From: Embleya sp045207785
Lineage (GTDB): Bacteria > Actinomycetota > Actinomycetes > Streptomycetales > Streptomycetaceae
Direction: 5' to 3'
Length of the DNA stretch: 64,000 nt
Assembly: GCF_045207785.1 (NCBI RefSeq)
Contig: NZ_CP108777.1
Location: 1,860,001 to 1,924,000 of the forward strand
Shown here: piece by piece, positions 1 through 8,316 of the stretch
Position numbering within the stretch: position 1 is the first letter of the stretch
Layout of the letters: each line of letters begins with the position of its first letter
The notes under the pieces: model-generated
The model's database searches: none
Told to the model about the DNA's origin: nothing
The model's input: only the letters and a program-made list of their open reading frames with translations
Program-made: the position numbers and the translations under genes

Positions 1-290
1 TCCTCCGTCGCGCCCTTGGTGCCCCAGTCACGTTGTCGATCGTGGCCGTAGACGTCCGCGGTGTCGAAGAAGTTGATGCCGGCGTCCAGCGCGGCGTCCA
101 TGATCTCGCCGCTGTCCTGCTCGTCGGTGATCGCGCCGAAGTTCATCGTGCCCAGGACGAGCCGGCTGACGGTGAGGCCGGTGCGGCCCAGTCGGGTGTA
201 CGGCATCTCGGTCGTGCCGCCGGTGCCGCCGGTGCTGCCAGTGGTGGCCGTGGTGTTTGTGGTGTTTGTGGTATTCGTGGGGGAAGTCAT
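1..290 (-). CDS. aldo/keto reductase, N-terminal part (runs off left edge)
   Basis: NAD(P)H-dependent oxidoreductase of the aldo/keto reductase family, TIM-barrel fold, probably cytosolic. The minus strand reads PYTRLGRTGLTVSRLVLGT, the usual first barrel strand, then FFDTADVYG, which carries the catalytic Asp and Tyr of the family. The catalytic Lys and His would lie beyond the window. The frame opens at ATG 290 with a 28-residue Thr/Gly-rich tail (MTSPTNTTNTTNTT and on) before the conserved start; ATG 206 would give the more usual N-terminus. Neither start has a strong ribosome binding site. The Thr-rich tail comes from a short GGTGTTTGT-type repeat at about 245-275. Substrate cannot be assigned. 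Confidence 0.85.
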   Translation of the reverse strand, partial: MTSPTNTTNTTNTTATTGSTGGTGGTTEMPYTRLGRTGLTVSRLVLGTMNFGAITDEQDSGEIMDAALDAGINFFDTADVYGHDRQRDWGTKGATE

Positions 291-362
291 GTGCATGCCG
301 CTGCCCGGCGCGGGCGGCGCGGAACCGCCCGTCCCTCAGCGGCTCGCCGCGAGCCGGCGGGT

Positions 363-1757
363 GTGCTCCTCCCACGCGGCGGCGAGACCGGCATACTGCT
401 GCGCGGGCAGCCGGCCGGATGGTCACCCCGAAGACGACGACACAGGGGGACGATCCCGATCGCCGAACCGAGCCCGAAGGCCGAACCGAATGCAAACCCG
501 AGCGCGGGGCCGGGCGCGGAGCCGAGCGCGGGGCCGAGTCGAATAGCCGAGTCGACCCCGAACCCCAACGCACCGACCACTTCGGCTGACTCCGAGCCCG
601 ACCTCGCCCCCGTCACCGAGCCCGACCGCGTTCTCGATGCCGACGCGGACCCCGGCGTCGGCCTCGGTCCCGACCCCGACGACGACCCTGCGCAGCCCCC
701 CGCGACCCCGTCCCGCCGCGGCCGGCTGCGCCGAAGGTGGCGGGCCTGGAGCCGACTTCGGCGCGTCACCGTGATCGGGCTGGTCCTGTTGGCCCTCCCC
801 CTCGTCCCGATCGGCTCCGCCGCGCTGGCGCTGCGCCTCGAATACGCGGGCGATCCGTCGGCGCAGGCGCGTACCCGCGGGCGGGACGCGATCTGGCTCG
901 GCCACGCGTGGGTGGACGGCCGCAAGGGCCCGGCCGAGCTGGCCGCGCTCGCGCAACGGATCCGCGGCACCGGCATCCGGGACCTGTACGTCCACGCCGG
1001 CCCCCTGGAGCACGACGGGACACTGCCGGCCACCGCTCACCCGCAGGCCCGGCAACTGGTCGACGCGGTCCACCGCGAACTGCCGGGCGTCCGTGTGCAG
1101 GCCTGGCTCGGCGACATCGTGTCGCACGGCGGGGCCGGGCTGCGGCTGAACCGGCCCCAGGTCCGGGAGAGCGTCACCGCCTCGGCGCGCCAGGTTCTCG
1201 ACGCGGGTTTCGAGGGCGTGCACTTCGACCTGGAGCCGGTCTGGTCCGGGGACGCCGACTTCCTGACCCTGCTCGACCGCACCCACGAACTGACCACCGC
1301 GCGCGGCGTCCCGCTGTCGGTGGCCGCCGCGCAGATCGACCCGCTGCCGGCCCTGCACACCGTGCCGCAGGCGCTGGCCGACCACCCCAAGTGGTGGTCG
1401 CAGCGCTACTTCGGCCAGGTCGCGCGACGGGTCGACCAGATCGCGGTGATGTCCTACGACACCGCGATGCCGCTGGAATCCCTGTACGGCGGCTACGTCG
1501 CCCAGCAGGCCACCCTCGCCCTGGAGGCGACCCCGAAGAACGTCGACCTCCTGATGGGCCTGCCCGCCTACTACGCCGACACCTGGGGTCACCGCGGCTC
1601 GGCCGAAACGGTCGCGGCGGCGGTACGCGGTGTCCGCCTGGCCCAGACCCGCCACGCCCTGAACCGCCACACCTTCGGCGTGGCCCTCTACGTCGATTTC
1701 GCCGCCACCGACACCGACTGGACCTCCTACCGCCGCGGCTGGTGCGCGCTCCCCTGA
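363..1757 (+). CDS. membrane-anchored GH18-like glycoside hydrolase domain protein
   Basis: About 464 residues. The first 120 or so are low-complexity, rich in Glu, Pro, Asp and Ala (AEPSPKAEPNANP and similar), followed by a basic stretch and one transmembrane helix at about residues 137-157. The extracytoplasmic domain looks like a TIM barrel of the GH18 type: GVHFDLEP near residue 287 resembles the catalytic strand that ends in Glu, and VMSYD is the later GH18 strand motif. It may act on a cell-wall or exopolysaccharide; substrate unknown. The start is uncertain: GTG 363 is the first plausible one that does not run far into the divergent reductase, but it has only a weak ribosome binding site, and the repetitive tract could hide a frame error. 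Confidence 0.6.
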   Translation: MLLPRGGETGILLRGQPAGWSPRRRRHRGTIPIAEPSPKAEPNANPSAGPGAEPSAGPSRIAESTPNPNAPTTSADSEPDLAPVTEPDRVLDADADPGVGLGPDPDDDPAQPPATPSRRGRLRRRWRAWSRLRRVTVIGLVLLALPLVPIGSAALALRLEYAGDPSAQARTRGRDAIWLGHAWVDGRKGPAELAALAQRIRGTGIRDLYVHAGPLEHDGTLPATAHPQARQLVDAVHRELPGVRVQAWLGDIVSHGGAGLRLNRPQVRESVTASARQVLDAGFEGVHFDLEPVWSGDADFLTLLDRTHELTTARGVPLSVAAAQIDPLPALHTVPQALADHPKWWSQRYFGQVARRVDQIAVMSYDTAMPLESLYGGYVAQQATLALEATPKNVDLLMGLPAYYADTWGHRGSAETVAAAVRGVRLAQTRHALNRHTFGVALYVDFAATDTDWTSYRRGWCALP

Positions 1758-1964
1758 CCGGCGCCCGCCGCCCGGCGGCGTAACGGGCGCGGCCGTATCG
1801 CTTTCGGCCGGCCCGGGCATTGTCCTGGCCATCCCTTCTCGGGATTACCCGAGTTCGCCGCCCGTGCCGGCCCCGCCCACTACTGTGGAATGCGGCTCCC
1901 GGGGGAGGAGAACGTGGCGTAATCACACGCCGGATGGCGCACCCCTGTCGATCGACGAGGGGGG

Positions 1965-2462
1965 ATGGTGGCGGCAGATCCGGTGGAGGCGGCTTGGAAA
2001 GTACATGGCGCGCTCGCGGATTGGACCGGAAAAGCGGATATCAAGGCGTCGTTCGCGCTGACACTGCAATCGACGATCCTGGCGGTTCTCGGGGTGTTGG
2101 CAGGGTCGGGGCAGGGATTCCGAGACCTCGGCTCCGGTGCGGCCCGGCCCCTCTTATGGGTGGGTGCCGGTCTTTTGGCCTGCGGCGCCGCGTGTGCCGC
2201 GGTGGCGATCTCGCCGAATCTCCGCAAGGAGCGGCGCGGCCCGGCCGTGGATGACGACTTCTTGTATTTCGGTCACTTGCGCACGTGGGATCCGAACGAG
2301 CTGGAGACCGCCCTGCGGGACAAGGACCTACTCCCGGCACTGTCCCGGCAGTTGATCGTGATGAGCGAGATTGCCTGGTCCAAGCACCGGAGAGTGCAGT
2401 GGTCGCTCGTCTTGGCCGTGGCCGGGTCGGTGACGCTGGGCCTGGCAGCGGCCGTCCGGTAG
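1965..2462 (+). CDS. Pycsar effector-like three-helix membrane protein (PycTM/DUF5706 type)
   Basis: 165 residues with hydrophobic helices at about 29-48, 62-82 and 145-164. The start of helix 1 reads ADIKASFALTLQSTILAVLG, matching the conserved D-x-K-A-S entry of PycTM effectors; FGHLRTWDP and the following helix are also typical of actinomycete members. In characterised Pycsar systems (Tal et al. 2021) a pyrimidine cyclase makes cCMP or cUMP on phage infection and the TM effector damages the membrane. Here a Crp/Fnr gene and a cyclase-like gene follow directly, which supports the assignment. ATG 1965 abuts an AGGGGGG box, so GTG 1968 or GTG 1983 could be the true start. Confidence 0.75.
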   Translation: MVAADPVEAAWKVHGALADWTGKADIKASFALTLQSTILAVLGVLAGSGQGFRDLGSGAARPLLWVGAGLLACGAACAAVAISPNLRKERRGPAVDDDFLYFGHLRTWDPNELETALRDKDLLPALSRQLIVMSEIAWSKHRRVQWSLVLAVAGSVTLGLAAAVR

Positions 2463-2483
2463 CGGGCCGCCGAAGGGGGCGGA

Positions 2484-3164
2484 GTGAATTTTCGCGACAT
2501 CGTGCCGGCAGCGGCATGGCAGGATCTCGTCGCCCGTGGGCGACGGAGATCGTATCGACGCGGTGCCCATGTGCTGCGCCAGGGAGAATCGGCCGGCTCG
2601 GTCATCGCCTTGACCGAGGGAATCGTCAAAGTGATACAGGTCGCGGAGAATGGGGAAACGCTCACGCTGACCCTCCGCGGCCCGGGTGAAGTCCTGGGTG
2701 AAATGGGGGCGATCCTGGATCGCCGACGTTCGGCGACGGTAAAGGCGGTCTCCGCCTGTGTCGGCCACGTTCTCCCGGCCCATGCCTTCCGGGGTTATCT
2801 CGACCGGCATCGGCTGTCGAGCGAGGTCTATCGACTCGCGGTGGATCGGATGCAGGAAAACGAACGACTGCGCGCCGACTTCGTCCGATTGGCTCCGCCG
2901 GCTCGGATAGCGCGCATCCTGGCGCACCTCACCAAGGAAATCGGCCGTCCGGTGGAGGACGGCGTGCTGGTGGAACTGGGGATGCCTCGCGAGGAGTTGG
3001 CCGCGATGGCGGCGATGAGCAGGTCGTCGGCGGTGCCCGTGTTGAGCGGGCTGCAGGCGGCGGGCGTCCTCACGCTCGGCCGGGGCCACGTGATCGTGCG
3101 GGATCCCGCCCGCCTCGACATCGCCGCCGGCGGGTCCGGGGAGCCCGCCTCGGGCGGCGTGTGA
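2484..3164 (+). CDS. Crp/Fnr-family cyclic-nucleotide-binding transcription regulator
   Basis: 226 residues. An N-terminal cyclic-nucleotide-binding domain covers about 8-125 and a winged HTH about 150-215. The phosphate-binding cassette is intact: LGEMGAILDRRRSATVKA at about 71-88 has the Glu (73) and Arg-Ser (82-83) that hold the ribose and phosphate in E. coli CRP. The HTH reads MPREELAAMAAMSRSSAVPVL. GTG 2484 follows AAGGGGGCGG. The gene lies 21 bases after the effector and upstream of a cyclase-like gene, so the likely ligand is the nucleotide made by that neighbour; it could control the operon or act as a sensor for the effector. Both roles are inference. Confidence 0.85.
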   Translation: MNFRDIVPAAAWQDLVARGRRRSYRRGAHVLRQGESAGSVIALTEGIVKVIQVAENGETLTLTLRGPGEVLGEMGAILDRRRSATVKAVSACVGHVLPAHAFRGYLDRHRLSSEVYRLAVDRMQENERLRADFVRLAPPARIARILAHLTKEIGRPVEDGVLVELGMPREELAAMAAMSRSSAVPVLSGLQAAGVLTLGRGHVIVRDPARLDIAAGGSGEPASGGV

Positions 3165-3268
3165 GGCCCCTCACGACCGGACCGGCCAATCCTGGACGGT
3201 TCCGCTCGCCGGACTCCAGAAAAGTAGCCGACGTAGCCACTCGGGCAACGCGGACAAGGGGAACGAAG

Positions 3269-4054
3269 ATGACGCCCTCCTGGGAACAACTGTGGCCGTA
3301 TCGAGCGGTCCTGGCGGTGGACGCCCGAAACTTCAGCGCCCACACCGGCAAGGTGATGCAGCAGGTGAACGCGGACATCCAGCAACTGCTGGCCCGCGCA
3401 CTGACCACGATCGGGCTGAGCGGCCGTTGGGAACGGCGGATGTTCGGGCAGCACACCGGTGACGGCTACGTCGCCGGGCTGGACCCCGAGGTGCTTCCGG
3501 GCCTGGTCGGATGCTTCCCGGACGCGCTGCGGGAGGCCCTGTCGGCGCGGCGCAAGGAGCATCCCGGTCAGCCCCCGTTGCAGCTTCGGGTCAGCATCCA
3601 CGTCGGCCCGCTGCCCAACAGCGGACTGGGTGTCCCGATGGTGCACACCCACCGACTGCTGGACGACCAGGCGCTCCGGAGCCTGCTGGCGCGAGCGAAC
3701 CCCGAGGTCACCAACACGGCGGTGATCATCTCCCAGCGGGCGTACGAGGACGTGTTCGACAGCGGCTGCGCGACCGGCGAGACGGTGGCCGGCCAGTTCG
3801 CGCGTCGGCTCGTGAAGGTCAAGACCTTCGAGCAGCCGGCCTGGCTGCATGTACCGGGGCTGGACTGGGGGTTGGCCGACCCGGCCATCTTCGAGACTCC
3901 CGACGGCGTGCCCGCTGCGGGGACCCCGCAGCCGACCACTGCTCCGGAGGCCGCGAAGGCCGTCTCGCCCGGCGTGACCTTCAACAATCACGGCGACCAC
4001 GGCACTTTCGGCGTCGACCAGACGATCCACAACACCTTCGGAGGGCAGCGGTGA
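3269..4054 (+). CDS. divergent class III nucleotidyl cyclase-like protein (PycC candidate)
   Basis: 261 residues. YRAVLAVDARNFSA (Asp18), GQHTGDGYVAGL (Asp65) and LQLRVSIHVGPL match in order the first metal-binding Asp, the GDG hairpin with the second metal Asp, and the following Arg/His strand of class III adenylate/guanylate cyclases. Pycsar cyclases (PycC) belong to this superfamily. After the roughly 200-residue domain comes a linker and a C-terminal tail with TFNNHGDHGTFGVDQT, related to a motif in the next gene. ATG 3269 has AAGGGGAACGAAG before it and is preferred to GTG 3161, which would overlap the Crp/Fnr stop. The product (cAMP, cCMP, cUMP or other) cannot be told from sequence. 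Its stop overlaps the next GTG (GTGA). Confidence 0.7.
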   Translation: MTPSWEQLWPYRAVLAVDARNFSAHTGKVMQQVNADIQQLLARALTTIGLSGRWERRMFGQHTGDGYVAGLDPEVLPGLVGCFPDALREALSARRKEHPGQPPLQLRVSIHVGPLPNSGLGVPMVHTHRLLDDQALRSLLARANPEVTNTAVIISQRAYEDVFDSGCATGETVAGQFARRLVKVKTFEQPAWLHVPGLDWGLADPAIFETPDGVPAAGTPQPTTAPEAAKAVSPGVTFNNHGDHGTFGVDQTIHNTFGGQR

Positions 4055-6387
4055 CGAACGACCCTGGCGAGCACGGTCCTTCGGATGACGGGAGCTTCCG
4101 CGAGGCGTATCAGGAGACCGAACCGAATGCCGACGCCCCGTTCCGGGACGGGGACCGGTGGCGCCTGCCACGAAACCGCTCGCGTTGGGTAGGTGGGCCG
4201 GGGCGACTCGGGCCACAGCCGAGGGACACCGGTGAGAGCGGCCCGGTGGGCGATACGTCGACCGGCGGCCACGAGGCCCCCCACGGTGGCGAGGGCGAAG
4301 AGTGGCTGGTGCCGCCTTCGCCGAGCCGGGACATTCCCCCAATCCCGACCCATCCGGCGGTCGTCGCGGAGGTGCCCGAGCACGTGGTTCCGGAGGTGAC
4401 CGATGGCGAGCCCGGGGGCGTCGACCCTGGGCCGGTCGTCCCGGGTGCGCATGGAGGCGATGTGTCGGAGCAACCCGTGCACGTGACCTTCAACGCGTCG
4501 GGGCCGAACAACAACCTTGCCGTGAATCAGCGCGTCACCAACTACTGGAAGGGTGACTTCGTCAGGCCGGTGCCAGTACCCGCCGCCGATCTCGAAGCGT
4601 GCGCGGAGCACCGGTTCCTCGCGCCGCGAGTTCCGGGGCAACTGGAGGCGGCAAGGCGGCTACTGGCCACCCATGGTGTCGTGATCCTCAGCGCCGCGCC
4701 CGGGAACGGACGCCGTACGGCGGCTCTGAGGCTCCTGCAAGAAGCCATGGGAACCGACTCCCGAGCGCCGGCACTTTTCGACCTCGAACCCGAGTGGTCC
4801 AAGCCGGATGTCGAGCGACTTCCCACGGCGGCGGGGGAGGGCTACGTGCTCGACCTGTCGGAGTTCGCCGGGGAAGAGCCGGATGGTCGTTTCGGGCGGG
4901 GCCTGGTCGATTATGGCCGCGAAGGACTCGACAGGGGCAGCTTCCTCGTCATCCTTGCGGCCCCGCAGGCGTGGCGGGGCGCTTGGGTGGAGCCGACTCT
5001 CGACTTCACGGTCGGACTGTCATCGCCCGACGCCTGGCAACTCGTGGCCAAGGAACTGGAAGCGCGCTCGGCGTTCGATCGCGTGGATTGGCTCGCGGAT
5101 TCCGCCTTCGAACAGATCTGGGAATCCAACCCGTCGGCCCAGGAGGCTCGGCGCCTTGCTCGCATCGTCGTCGACGCGAAGGAGGGCAACCTGGCCACGA
5201 TCGTCGACGAGTTCCGGGGCTGGCAGGAGCACATCCAAGTACTCCTGAACAAGGTACCGAGCGGATCAGGGGAGCCGAGCCTGCTGTCCATGCGGGCCAC
5301 GATGTGGGCCGGCGCCCTGCTGCATGGCGGACAGTCCCGTTCGATTCTCAGGGCCGCAGACGCACTGCTGGAGAGACTGGCTGTTTCCCGTACTCCGGGA
5401 GAGGTGCTCGCGGACGCCACCTCGTCGCGACGGTTGGATGCCGCGCACCTCACTGATCGAGGTGGTCACGCCTTTCACGCGGAGGACAAGCACGACCTGG
5501 CAGCAGCCATCCTGCAGAACCTATGGGAGGAGTTCCCCACTCAGTTGAACCTCCTGCGTTCGTGGGCCGTGTCCGTGGCCGCCGACCCGGCGATTCCCGA
5601 GGAGGACGCTCAGCGCGTCACCACCGCGCTCGTCCAACTGGCGACCGCCGGACGAGACGGCGGGATTCTGGACGAGATCGGCAAGAATCTGGCCGGTCGG
5701 CGCCGCCCGCTGGCCGTGGCAGCCCTCACCACCGCAGCGCTCGATCCGCAGATCGGCGCGTTCGTAAGAAATCGCCTCTATCTGTGGGCGAAGACCACCT
5801 CGTCGGAGGAGACGATCAAGCTCGTCACGGAGATCTGCGGCGGGCAATTGGGCTTGGTCAAGCCCGAGATCGCGCTTACGCGGCTTCGCTGGGCCGCCGG
5901 ACAAAGCCCCTTCGGGGCTCGCTCCGTCACTGACGCCTTTCGCCGACTGGTGTCGGAGCGTCCCGACGAGGTCGGGGCGGCCGTGGGCGCCTGGCTCGAC
6001 GATGAGAAGTTGCCGCGCCAAGGGCTGGTCGTCTTCCTCGCCCTCGCTTCGAGCGACGAGGGCGCCGCCTTCCTCCTCCGGAGCGTCAACGCCGACGACA
6101 GCAGGCGGCGCTTTGTTCGAGCCTGGCAGCGGCTCCTGGAGGGGGACGACGCCAGGGACGCGACAAATGCCGAACTGGACAGATGGGGCGATCTCGCACA
6201 GCGGGACATCATGCCGCAGGGTTTGCTCATCGACGTGTTCGCCGACGTCTTCGCGCCGGCCGTATACCGCAGCAGTCTGAATCGGTTCTTCGCCCGTGGC
6301 GTCGACCTCGTCGGAACCTTCTGGGGCCAAGTCCTCGAAGATGCCATCGTTCGCAACCGGCACGACAGTGAGCGGCGGGCGCGGTAG
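4051..6387 (+). CDS. large P-loop-like NTPase of a conflict-type system
   Basis: 778 residues, coupled to the cyclase-like gene by a GTGA overlap. Residues 1-140 are disordered, acidic and Pro-rich. VTFNASGPNNNLAVNQRVTN at about 145-164 resembles the C-terminal tail of the cyclase-like protein. At about 210-228, VVILSAAPGNGRRTAALRLL has the position and shape of a Walker A loop, but Arg-Arg-Thr replaces the usual Gly-Lys-Thr. VLDLSEFAG and FLVILAAP could be the next core strands. The rest, to residue 778, is helical and repeat-like without a recognised catalytic site. It resembles STAND-like NTPases with a helical sensor region that sit in actinomycete conflict loci. I see no nuclease, TIR or protease domain. 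Confidence 0.6.
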   Translation: MTNDPGEHGPSDDGSFREAYQETEPNADAPFRDGDRWRLPRNRSRWVGGPGRLGPQPRDTGESGPVGDTSTGGHEAPHGGEGEEWLVPPSPSRDIPPIPTHPAVVAEVPEHVVPEVTDGEPGGVDPGPVVPGAHGGDVSEQPVHVTFNASGPNNNLAVNQRVTNYWKGDFVRPVPVPAADLEACAEHRFLAPRVPGQLEAARRLLATHGVVILSAAPGNGRRTAALRLLQEAMGTDSRAPALFDLEPEWSKPDVERLPTAAGEGYVLDLSEFAGEEPDGRFGRGLVDYGREGLDRGSFLVILAAPQAWRGAWVEPTLDFTVGLSSPDAWQLVAKELEARSAFDRVDWLADSAFEQIWESNPSAQEARRLARIVVDAKEGNLATIVDEFRGWQEHIQVLLNKVPSGSGEPSLLSMRATMWAGALLHGGQSRSILRAADALLERLAVSRTPGEVLADATSSRRLDAAHLTDRGGHAFHAEDKHDLAAAILQNLWEEFPTQLNLLRSWAVSVAADPAIPEEDAQRVTTALVQLATAGRDGGILDEIGKNLAGRRRPLAVAALTTAALDPQIGAFVRNRLYLWAKTTSSEETIKLVTEICGGQLGLVKPEIALTRLRWAAGQSPFGARSVTDAFRRLVSERPDEVGAAVGAWLDDEKLPRQGLVVFLALASSDEGAAFLLRSVNADDSRRRFVRAWQRLLEGDDARDATNAELDRWGDLAQRDIMPQGLLIDVFADVFAPAVYRSSLNRFFARGVDLVGTFWGQVLEDAIVRNRHDSERRAR

Positions 6388-6389
6388 GC

Positions 6390-7088
6390 ATGCACCTCCT
6401 TCCCGGGCGTCACCTCCGTGCGCGCATCGCCTGTACCTGGCCGTCCGAACTACCCGGTGTGCGATTCACCGCCACGGGCAGAATGCTTGTTCAGCCCACG
6501 GACGACCTCCGCCGGAAGGGACGGGCCGCGGCGCGGGCCGCCGCTCGGCTGGCACTGGACCGCACGGCCCGCGCGATCACCTCCCGTCATGCGCCGGCGC
6601 GCGTCCATGTCGCCCAGGATGAACTCGCCTTGGCCGTCGGCGGATGGGCACAGTGCGAGGCTGATCCTCGGCTGCGGATCAAGGCGCGTGTCACCCTGAC
6701 GCTCGGACCGGAGGATCGGGTTCGTGCGCAGGACTACGACGACAGGCTGCGCGCCGAACGGCTGCGGCACGACGTCGATCGGGCGCGCCTTGCCTACCTT
6801 CGAGAGGTGGTGTTCGGCGATCCGGGAACGGCGCGCACCTGGTGGCTCGATCGCCACCAGGGAGAGGCTTCCCGGCTGTCCTGGGGCGAGTTCAACGAGA
6901 AGGTCCTGCCCTCGATCGGCGCGGCCGGCGACACCCAGTCCAGAGCCGTGCACATCGCCCACGTCCTGGCGGAGGTCATCGAGCATCTCGACGCCGAGCC
7001 CGGGCGGCAGAAGCAGTTCGTCGAGACCACGCGCATCGTCCTGCAACAGATGGGTTGGGAATCCATCGTGGCCAAATTGCCGGAATAG
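6390..7088 (+). CDS. unrecognised protein, last gene of the Pycsar-like operon
   Basis: 232 residues, starting two bases after the NTPase stop, so almost certainly co-transcribed and co-translated. The N-terminal half looks like alternating strands and an Ala/Arg-rich helix; the C-terminal half is helical and charged (RAERLRHDVDRARLAYLREV, then a Trp-rich segment RTWWLDRHQGEASRLSW). No signal peptide, membrane helix or catalytic motif is visible. I do not recognise the family. Its position suggests it is an accessory or partner of the NTPase. A hydrophobic DUF-type scaffold role is possible but unsupported. Confidence 0.65.
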   Translation: MHLLPGRHLRARIACTWPSELPGVRFTATGRMLVQPTDDLRRKGRAAARAAARLALDRTARAITSRHAPARVHVAQDELALAVGGWAQCEADPRLRIKARVTLTLGPEDRVRAQDYDDRLRAERLRHDVDRARLAYLREVVFGDPGTARTWWLDRHQGEASRLSWGEFNEKVLPSIGAAGDTQSRAVHIAHVLAEVIEHLDAEPGRQKQFVETTRIVLQQMGWESIVAKLPE

Positions 7089-7176
7089 CCGCACGCGAGT
7101 CGGCACGGGTACGGTCGGCGAACGCCGTGTCCGATAGCCGCCGGCAGGTCGAACCGGATCCGCGCAGGCTTGCGGG

Positions 7177-7668
7177 ATGACCACCACCACGCAAGCCCGT
7201 ACGTTCATCGTCCGACCGATCCCCGCCGAGGTCCTCGACGCGGTCCGAACCGACGGGGTGGACGTTTCCGGGCACCCCGTCGAGCACCGGACCTCGACCG
7301 GCGGCGAACCCCTGCGCTGCTGCCTGCGCAACGCCGAACCGGCCGAGGCGATCATCCTGTTCGGGTACGAACCGCCGCTCCCGGCAAGCCTGTACCGCGA
7401 GATCGGCCCCGTCTTCGCGCACGCCGAACCGTGCCCGGGCCCCGAGGACGACGGATACCCGTCCCAGTGGAGCGACCGCACCCAGGTCTTCCGCGCCTAC
7501 GACGCCCAAGGCCGTATCCACGACGCCAGCCGCGTACACGAGGGCAATACTCCCGAGACTCCCGAGGCGACGCTCGCGGCCATGCTCGCGGACCCCGACG
7601 TCGTACAGATCCACAGCCGCAACGTCGTTTACGGCTGCTACATGCTCAGGATCACTCGACCGACCTGA
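7177..7668 (+). CDS. DUF1203 family protein
   Basis: 163 residues. RCCLRNAEPAEAIILFGYEP followed by GPVFAHAEPC is the signature of the DUF1203 family, small cytosolic proteins of unknown function with conserved Cys and His residues. VQIHSRNVVYGCYMLR near the C-terminus is also typical. ATG 7177 is preceded by a weak purine stretch. It lies 88 bases after the Pycsar-like operon and before the lanthipeptide genes; there is no obvious functional link to either. Confidence 0.75.
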   Translation: MTTTTQARTFIVRPIPAEVLDAVRTDGVDVSGHPVEHRTSTGGEPLRCCLRNAEPAEAIILFGYEPPLPASLYREIGPVFAHAEPCPGPEDDGYPSQWSDRTQVFRAYDAQGRIHDASRVHEGNTPETPEATLAAMLADPDVVQIHSRNVVYGCYMLRITRPT

Positions 7669-8018
7669 CGAACCGACCGCGCGGCCCGCCGCCGCGGCCG
7701 GCGGCGGGACCGGGCCGGTTCGAGGTCGGCGTCGCCGGCGGCGGCCCCACAACGGCGAGTCGGTCAGTGCCCTCTTCGACGCCTCCTGAGCGGCCTTTCG
7801 ACGCCGGCTTTCCGCCGCCCCGGCGGCCGGTTTCCCGGGGCGCCGAACGACCTTGGAGGCGACCGGAGTTCGGCCCGGAACGGAAGCCCGGATTCCTCTG
7901 TTGCCCGACCCACTGTGGCGCTACGTTGAACGCTCCGTAGTTCCCCAGTCAATGGTCGGTGACCGGTAGGCCCGGCGCACACCGTCGGACGTACAGGCAT
8001 CGGCGGAAAGGTATCGCC
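7669..8018 (+). other. intergenic region before the lanthipeptide precursor
   Basis: About 350 bases without a convincing gene. A perfect 10-bp stem (CCCGCCGCCG / CGGCGGCGGG, loop CGGC) lies at 7685-7708 just after the DUF1203 stop and could terminate it. The remainder probably holds the promoter of the lanthipeptide precursor gene; I could not pick out a clear -35/-10 pair. Confidence 0.4.
7685..7708 (+). terminator. GC hairpin after DUF1203 gene
   Basis: Perfect 10-bp inverted repeat with a 4-base loop, 17 bases after the stop codon. There is no T-run, as is common for actinomycete terminators. Confidence 0.4.
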
Positions 8019-8219
8019 ATGCGCACCGCATCGAATGCCTCCAGGGACGCTGTCGACGCTTGGCGCTCCGGCGCCGAAACGGCCGAGGGCGCGGAAAGTC
8101 CCGCAGGTCCGCTGTACATCGGTGGATCCGCGACCGAACGGGGCCTCACCGAGATCGACGTGGCCGCACTGACGTGCGGCACCGCGTGTTCGGGTTCGCG
8201 CACACGCCCCTGCTGCTGA
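8019..8219 (+). CDS. class II lanthipeptide precursor (LanA)
   Basis: 66-residue peptide directly upstream of a LanM gene. The leader is acidic (AETAEGAESPAGPLYIGG and GLTEIDVAA) and the C-terminus TCGTACSGSRTRPCC is a compact core with four Cys and five Ser/Thr, the right composition for four thioether rings or a mix of rings and a disulfide. GGAAAGG precedes ATG 8019 at a good distance. There is no Gly-Gly cleavage site, and the exporter downstream has no C39 peptidase domain, so the leader must be removed by another protease. Core boundary (after Ala-Ala or Ala-Leu) is inference. I do not recognise the core as a known lantibiotic. Confidence 0.75.
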   Translation: MRTASNASRDAVDAWRSGAETAEGAESPAGPLYIGGSATERGLTEIDVAALTCGTACSGSRTRPCC

Positions 8220-8316
8220 CGCACGCACACACCGACGACCCGTCTCCCGAAACCCGGTGCACTCGCACGCACCGGCCCGGGAGGCGGGTTCGTCATCGAT
8301 GGGAGGCAATCCGAGC

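Noticed and set aside
33..362. Extension of the GH18-like gene to position 33
   Set aside because: It is antisense to conserved aldo/keto reductase sequence.
3511..4050. N-terminal extension of the NTPase back to 3511
   Set aside because: This part is the out-of-frame shadow of the cyclase-like gene; GTG 4051 overlaps the cyclase stop in the usual way.
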